64,000 bases of DNA from DASCOT01 sp965197275 (lineage in GTDB: Bacteria; Acidobacteriota; UBA890; WLXD01), in contig CBDAMQ010000025.1 in assembly GCA_965197275.1 (NCBI GenBank), forward strand, positions 62,001 to 126,000, read 5' to 3'. Positions 60,164-64,000 of the stretch are shown piece by piece. The notes beneath the pieces were generated by a model, which made no database searches, was not told the DNA's origin, and was given only the letters and a program-made list of their open reading frames with translations. A program made the position numbers and the translations under genes. Position 1 is the stretch's first letter. Each line of letters begins with the position of its first letter.

Positions 60164-62620
60164 ATGGCCAAACCATCTCGGAAGGACCCGCACGCCGGAC
60201 CGACCGGGTCGCTCCATGTGGTCTCGTCGTCGGGCACGCGCACGCGCTTCCTTCGCGGCATGATCACGCGCGATCTCGTGCGCCGCGGCGTCGAGTTCGA
60301 AGAGGCCTACGGCATTGCACGCGCCGTCCGCGACACCCTCAAGGGCCGTCAAGAGGTCGACAAAACCGAGCTGCGGGAGCTGATTACAGCCGCCTTGGCC
60401 AAGCGGTTAGGGCCTGATGTCAGCTCCGAGCTAGCAGAGCCGGGCCCCCCCGAGCCGCACCTGGAGGTCATGACCAAGGGGCAGCCCCATCCCTTCTCCA
60501 AGGGGCTGCTGGCGGAGTCGATCTACGCCAGCGGAGTGCCAGCCGAGCACGCCTATCGCCTGGCCGCGGAGGTCGAGACCCAACTTCGCGACGAATCCGT
60601 CGACAGCTTGCCAAGCAACGAGGTCGCGCGCCGGGTCGACGTGCTCCTGGAGCGCCACGCCGGGATCAAAGCCAAGCTGCGCTACCGGACGATCCGGCGC
60701 ATCAACCGACTGCCACACCCGGTAGTCGTCTACATCGGCGGTGCGGGCGGCACCGGTAAGTCGAGCCTTGCGCTGCAACTCGCTCCGCTCCTGCGGATCT
60801 ACCGCGTCTCGTCCACGGACACGATCCGTCAGGTCATGCGGATGGTGTTCACGCCCGAGATCCTGCCGGCATTGCATCATTCGAGCTTCGAGATCGGCCG
60901 GAGGGCCCGCGCAGCACCCGAGCAGCCGGTCGCAGAAACGGCCGACACGCTGCTGGAAAGCTACGAGGAACAGGCGCGGCGCGTTTGTGTGGGCACGCGC
61001 GCCGTCATCGAGCGCGCCATCGAGGAGAACGTCAGCATCATTGTCGAAGGCGTACACCTGTTGCCGGGAATCGTGCCCTTCGCGGATCTTGCCGGCGAGG
61101 CGTACCAGGTCGCCATCATGCTCGGGACGCCAGATGAGGAGGTGTTTCGCGCCCGCATCCTTACGCGCGCGCCACAGGGGGCGCGTCGGGCTTCGCGCTA
61201 TCTCGACGCCTTCGACGACATTCGCGCTATCAACGACCACCTGATGCAGATGGCCGAGGCGCACGACATTCCGTTCCTGGACACCTCGCGCGACGGCGAT
61301 CCCGAAACCCACGCGGTGCAACTGGTGACCGCCGAACTCGAGCGGCAAGTACCGGCGCTGGCGCATGCCGACTGGGTCGAGTCACACGGCGACACTGCGA
61401 CGCTGCTGCTGATCATCGACGGGGTTGCCGATCGCGCCGTGCGCGCCCTCGGCGGCCGTACCCCATTGCAGGCGGCCCACACACCGAACCTCGATCGGCT
61501 CGCCCGCGAGGGAACCCTGGGGCTAGCAGACCCGGTTGCGCCAGGTGTCGTGCCGGATACTGCCGCTGGCACACTGGCGTTGTTCGGGCAATCGCCGCGC
61601 GCCCTCAAACGCGGCCCTGTGGAGGCCCTCGGCGCCGGCCTGGAGATGCTCCCCGGCGACGTTGCGCTGCGCGCCAACCTCGCGACCATCGACGGCGACG
61701 GCAACGTGGTCGATCGACGGGCCGGACGGATACGTGACGATGCCGAGGCACTGGCCACGGCCCTCGATCAGATCCGGCTACCGGAGAGCATCACGCACGA
61801 TGTGCAACTGCGCATCAAGGCGGCCACCGAGCACCGACTCGCGATCGTTGCCCACGGCTCCAACTTGTCGCCGGCCATCACCGGCAGTGACCCCGGCGAC
61901 GGCGCTTCCAGCGGGCCGCCCTTGACGGTGGAGCCCATCGACGGCGCCAACGAGGCCGCCACCCACACCGCGGCGGTGCTCTCGGCGTTCGAAGCCGAGG
62001 CCCGTGCCGTTCTGGCGGTACACCCGATCAACGAGTCCCGGCGCCAGCGTGGCGAACCGGCGGCGAACGCGGTGCTGAGCCGCGGCGCCGGCCGCCTGCA
62101 TCGCCTCGTGACGCTCGAAGAGGCTGGCGTTCCGTTGCACGTCTCGTGCATCAGCGGCGATCTGACGATCATCGGCCTGGCTCGATGGCTGGGAGCGGAG
62201 ACCGTTAACGAGCCCCAGATGACCGCCAACCTCGACACCGATCTGAGCGCCAAGATGGCCGCGGCGATGGGTGCGCTCGAACAGGGCGACCTGACCATCG
62301 TGCACGTCAAGGGCGCCGACATCGCCGCGCATGACCGCCGGCCAGACCTGAAGATGCAGTTCCTCCAGCGACTCGATCGCGAGCTCGGCATCCTACTCAA
62401 CGCCTACACCGATCGGCCATTGCGAGTCGGCGTGGCATCAGATCACGCAACGCTCTCAGAGAGCGGACAGCATGCCGCCGATCCCCTGCCGGTGTTGCTG
62501 TGGGGCACCGGTTTCGAGGCCGATGGTGCACAGCGCTTCGACGAGCTGTCAGCGGCGGCGGGAGCGCTCGGTCGATTCCCGCTGCAGATCCTGCTCGGGC
62601 GCCTGTTCGAGCTCGGTTGA
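60164..62620 (+). CDS. Fusion of tandem ATP-cones, 2-phosphoglycerate kinase and archaeal-type phosphoglycerate mutase
   Basis: This 818-residue chain has three parts. Residues about 20-170 hold two ATP-cone-like repeats (RFLRGMITRDLVRRGVEFEEAYGIARAV and HPFSKGLLAESIYASGVPAEHAYRLAAEV). Residues about 180-400 form a P-loop kinase of the 2-phosphoglycerate kinase family: VVYIGGAGGTGKSSLALQLA, RVSSTDTIRQVMR, IIVEGVHLLPG. Residues about 415-818 form an ApgM-like mutase: LLIIDGVADRAVRALGGRTPLQAAHTPNLDRLA, DIAAHDRRPDLK, VASDHATLSE with a later HAADPLPVLL. Metal ligands are present; the phospho-Ser of ApgM (GSDTAHL) is replaced by Thr (PDTAAGTL). It would phosphorylate 2-phosphoglycerate and interconvert phosphoglycerates. 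ATG 60164 is the first start after the pstB remnant. Confidence 0.87.
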   Translation: MAKPSRKDPHAGPTGSLHVVSSSGTRTRFLRGMITRDLVRRGVEFEEAYGIARAVRDTLKGRQEVDKTELRELITAALAKRLGPDVSSELAEPGPPEPHLEVMTKGQPHPFSKGLLAESIYASGVPAEHAYRLAAEVETQLRDESVDSLPSNEVARRVDVLLERHAGIKAKLRYRTIRRINRLPHPVVVYIGGAGGTGKSSLALQLAPLLRIYRVSSTDTIRQVMRMVFTPEILPALHHSSFEIGRRARAAPEQPVAETADTLLESYEEQARRVCVGTRAVIERAIEENVSIIVEGVHLLPGIVPFADLAGEAYQVAIMLGTPDEEVFRARILTRAPQGARRASRYLDAFDDIRAINDHLMQMAEAHDIPFLDTSRDGDPETHAVQLVTAELERQVPALAHADWVESHGDTATLLLIIDGVADRAVRALGGRTPLQAAHTPNLDRLAREGTLGLADPVAPGVVPDTAAGTLALFGQSPRALKRGPVEALGAGLEMLPGDVALRANLATIDGDGNVVDRRAGRIRDDAEALATALDQIRLPESITHDVQLRIKAATEHRLAIVAHGSNLSPAITGSDPGDGASSGPPLTVEPIDGANEAATHTAAVLSAFEAEARAVLAVHPINESRRQRGEPAANAVLSRGAGRLHRLVTLEEAGVPLHVSCISGDLTIIGLARWLGAETVNEPQMTANLDTDLSAKMAAAMGALEQGDLTIVHVKGADIAAHDRRPDLKMQFLQRLDRELGILLNAYTDRPLRVGVASDHATLSESGQHAADPLPVLLWGTGFEADGAQRFDELSAAAGALGRFPLQILLGRLFELG

Positions 62621-62660
62621 GAGTACGCGAGCAGCGCCGCTGGAAAGCTCCGGCAGATGG

Positions 62661-63833
62661 CTATTCGGACCCGCCCACCGACGGATCGGACGGCTCACCG
62701 ATCAGCGTGTCGCGCAGGAATCCTGGCGTTCCATCATCGAGGGACACACGGTAGTAGCTCCCGGTCGCCGCCCAAATGCGTAGCGGCGTGCCAGCGTTGA
62801 GCCGGCGCAGCGTGTCGGATCGGCGGCTCGGCCGTTCCTGAAGCGAAGTTTCGTCGGTGTTGGCAATGCCCCAGGTGCCGAGTCGGCTGGCGTCGGCGCT
62901 CACCGCCACCGGATCGGCACGTGGCCGGCGGAGGAAATTCGTCGGATCGATGGGCCCGTTAGAGTAGATGGCGAAATGCAGGTGCGGGGGCGTCGTGCGC
63001 GCGTTGCCGCTGTTGCCGACATAGCCCACAACATCGCCCGCCTCCACCCAGCTGCCCGCCTCGACCGCCTGTGAATCGAGGTGGGCGTAGTAGAGGCTCA
63101 GACCACGCTCGCGGTCGTGGAGCCACACAACGTTGCCGCCGAGGCGCTGCTCGCCGACGCGGCGAACATAGGCACGCGATGTTGCAAGCGCCGGCGTGCC
63201 GCGGCGGGCGAAGATATCCACGCCGTGATGGGACCGACGGCCGGCATCACGCGACGCACCGAACGAGCTTTGTATGTCGGTGACATCGTGGTCCTGCACC
63301 GGGAACTCAAGCGTCGCGACCAGGCGCATCTCGAGCTCGAACTCGCCGCCACGCAGCAGCTCCGGCTGCAACCTGAGTAAATACTCAGCGTCGCGCCGCG
63401 GCTCGAACAGGAGACGGGTCTCGGTCGCTGGCGCACTGGCGACATGGAGAGGCTCGGCGTCGGGCTCGATACGGAACAGATCGAGAAACAGCCGCACCGG
63501 CACGTCGGCGTCGAGCTCGACAGCCACTTCGATTCGCTGGCCGCGAAGCGCCGAGAAGCGATATCCAGCGCCGTGTGCGGCACGCGCATCGAACGCCCCA
63601 TGCTCGCGGTAGGGCAGCTGTAGTCGAACCGGATCCTCGGCGGCGCGCGACGCGGCGTCGACCCAGTCGCGCGCCAGGGCGCTAGACGCCAGCCCGGCTT
63701 CGTAGAGACCGTGCCGGTAGGCGTCCCAGGCGCTACTTGGGCGATAAGGCTCGGGGACAATCTCCTCCTGGGCGCACGCTGAGCACGCGATCAAGAGAAT
63801 CAGGGCAGCGCGGCTAGAGCGGATATTCGGCAC
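62661..63833 (-). CDS. M23-family peptidase lipoprotein with SH3-like tail
   Basis: The 390-residue protein has a lipoprotein signal (ALILLIACSACAQEE; either Cys 17 or Cys 20 could be the lipidated one), a beta-rich N-domain, then the LytM/M23 domain with the zinc motifs RSHHGVDIFARRG (His, Asp) and TTPPHLHFAIYSNGP (His-x-His), and a C-terminal SH3-like segment (LRRLNAGTPLRIWAATGSYYRVSLDDG). It should cut peptidoglycan cross-links in the periplasm. The start ATG 63833 lies 167 bases from the window end; that end region shows no gene. Confidence 0.9.
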   Translation of the reverse strand: MPNIRSSRAALILLIACSACAQEEIVPEPYRPSSAWDAYRHGLYEAGLASSALARDWVDAASRAAEDPVRLQLPYREHGAFDARAAHGAGYRFSALRGQRIEVAVELDADVPVRLFLDLFRIEPDAEPLHVASAPATETRLLFEPRRDAEYLLRLQPELLRGGEFELEMRLVATLEFPVQDHDVTDIQSSFGASRDAGRRSHHGVDIFARRGTPALATSRAYVRRVGEQRLGGNVVWLHDRERGLSLYYAHLDSQAVEAGSWVEAGDVVGYVGNSGNARTTPPHLHFAIYSNGPIDPTNFLRRPRADPVAVSADASRLGTWGIANTDETSLQERPSRRSDTLRRLNAGTPLRIWAATGSYYRVSLDDGTPGFLRDTLIGEPSDPSVGGSE

Positions 63834-64000
63834 CGATTTGTCCGGAATGGGCGGACGCTCGCAAGATCACCTGGGGTGCTACAACCAAGGTTCGTCGTGT
63901 TCTTGCGGGCTCGAGATGGGGCAAGCTCAGGCGAGAGGCGGGCAATTTAACCATGTCCCCCCGGGCCGACCGCAACGACGGGGGTCTCCGGTGCGACGGA

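Noticed and set aside
63834..64000. A partial gene at the window end
   Set aside because: No frame with family-like sequence or a convincing start is visible in the last 167 bases.

Overview
The window is about 65% GC by eye and comes from a Gram-negative bacterium. Markers of an outer membrane are a TamB/Omp85 protein, lipoprotein signal peptides, a BtuFCD importer and a YbbA-YbbP-TesA cluster. The mixture (archaeal-type phosphoglycerate mutase fused to a kinase, a selenocysteine AhpD-like protein, many secreted peptidases, a eukaryotic-like Ser/Thr kinase) fits an uncultured proteobacterium, myxobacterium or acidobacterium. I cannot fix the phylum from sequence alone. There are no rRNA genes, tRNA genes, CRISPR arrays or phages that I can see.

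Layout. 1-1640: three truncated genes abutting head to tail or tail to tail (Na+/alanine symporter start, inverted enolase, amino-acid permease end). 1791-4097: GMC oxidoreductase plus its small Tat-type subunit, the latter frameshifted. 4314-8967: a tightly coupled + strand operon (Gfo/Idh/MocA dehydrogenase, DMT exporter, homocysteine methyltransferase-like, NagB-like deaminase, ROK kinase). 9037-15070: Tat-tagged Rieske oxygenase, SelO, aminotransferase, NhaC-type antiporter. 15054-18207: a second disturbed zone with a Rieske remnant, a response-regulator diguanylate cyclase and an S9 peptidase that has lost its end. 18388-25218: a long minus-strand run of coupled genes that begins with a UGA-containing AhpD-like gene (with a SECIS-like hairpin) and continues through Nudix hydrolase, phosphodiester glycosidase-like lipoprotein, membrane dipeptidase, membrane Ser/Thr kinase, a small membrane protein and an M32 carboxypeptidase.

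25251-31742 encodes one 2163-residue chain that joins a TamB domain to a POTRA/Omp85 barrel. 31777-41291 holds a mixed set (uridine kinase, M3 peptidase, MATE transporter, frameshifted SGNH hydrolase, UDP-GlcNAc 2-epimerase). 42542-46589 is a YbbP-YbbA / TesA divergent pair. 47863-49765 pairs a metallo-beta-lactamase hydrolase with a zinc alcohol dehydrogenase, probably for aldehyde detoxification. 52232-55107 is a cobalamin riboswitch followed by btuDCF-like genes. 55190-58336 contains a D-aminoacylase, a 164-bp element with 34-bp perfect inverted ends and an amino-acid permease. 58534-62620 contains an ECF sigma factor with a likely membrane partner, a PstB tail remnant, and an 818-residue fusion of tandem ATP-cones, 2-phosphoglycerate kinase and archaeal-type phosphoglycerate mutase. 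An M23 peptidase lipoprotein closes the window.

The most interesting items are the TamB-TamA single-chain fusion, the 2-phosphoglycerate kinase/mutase fusion and the selenocysteine AhpD-like gene. A caution applies throughout: several genes carry single frameshifts and there are abrupt gene-gene junctions, so some of the disruption may be sequencing or assembly error rather than biology.
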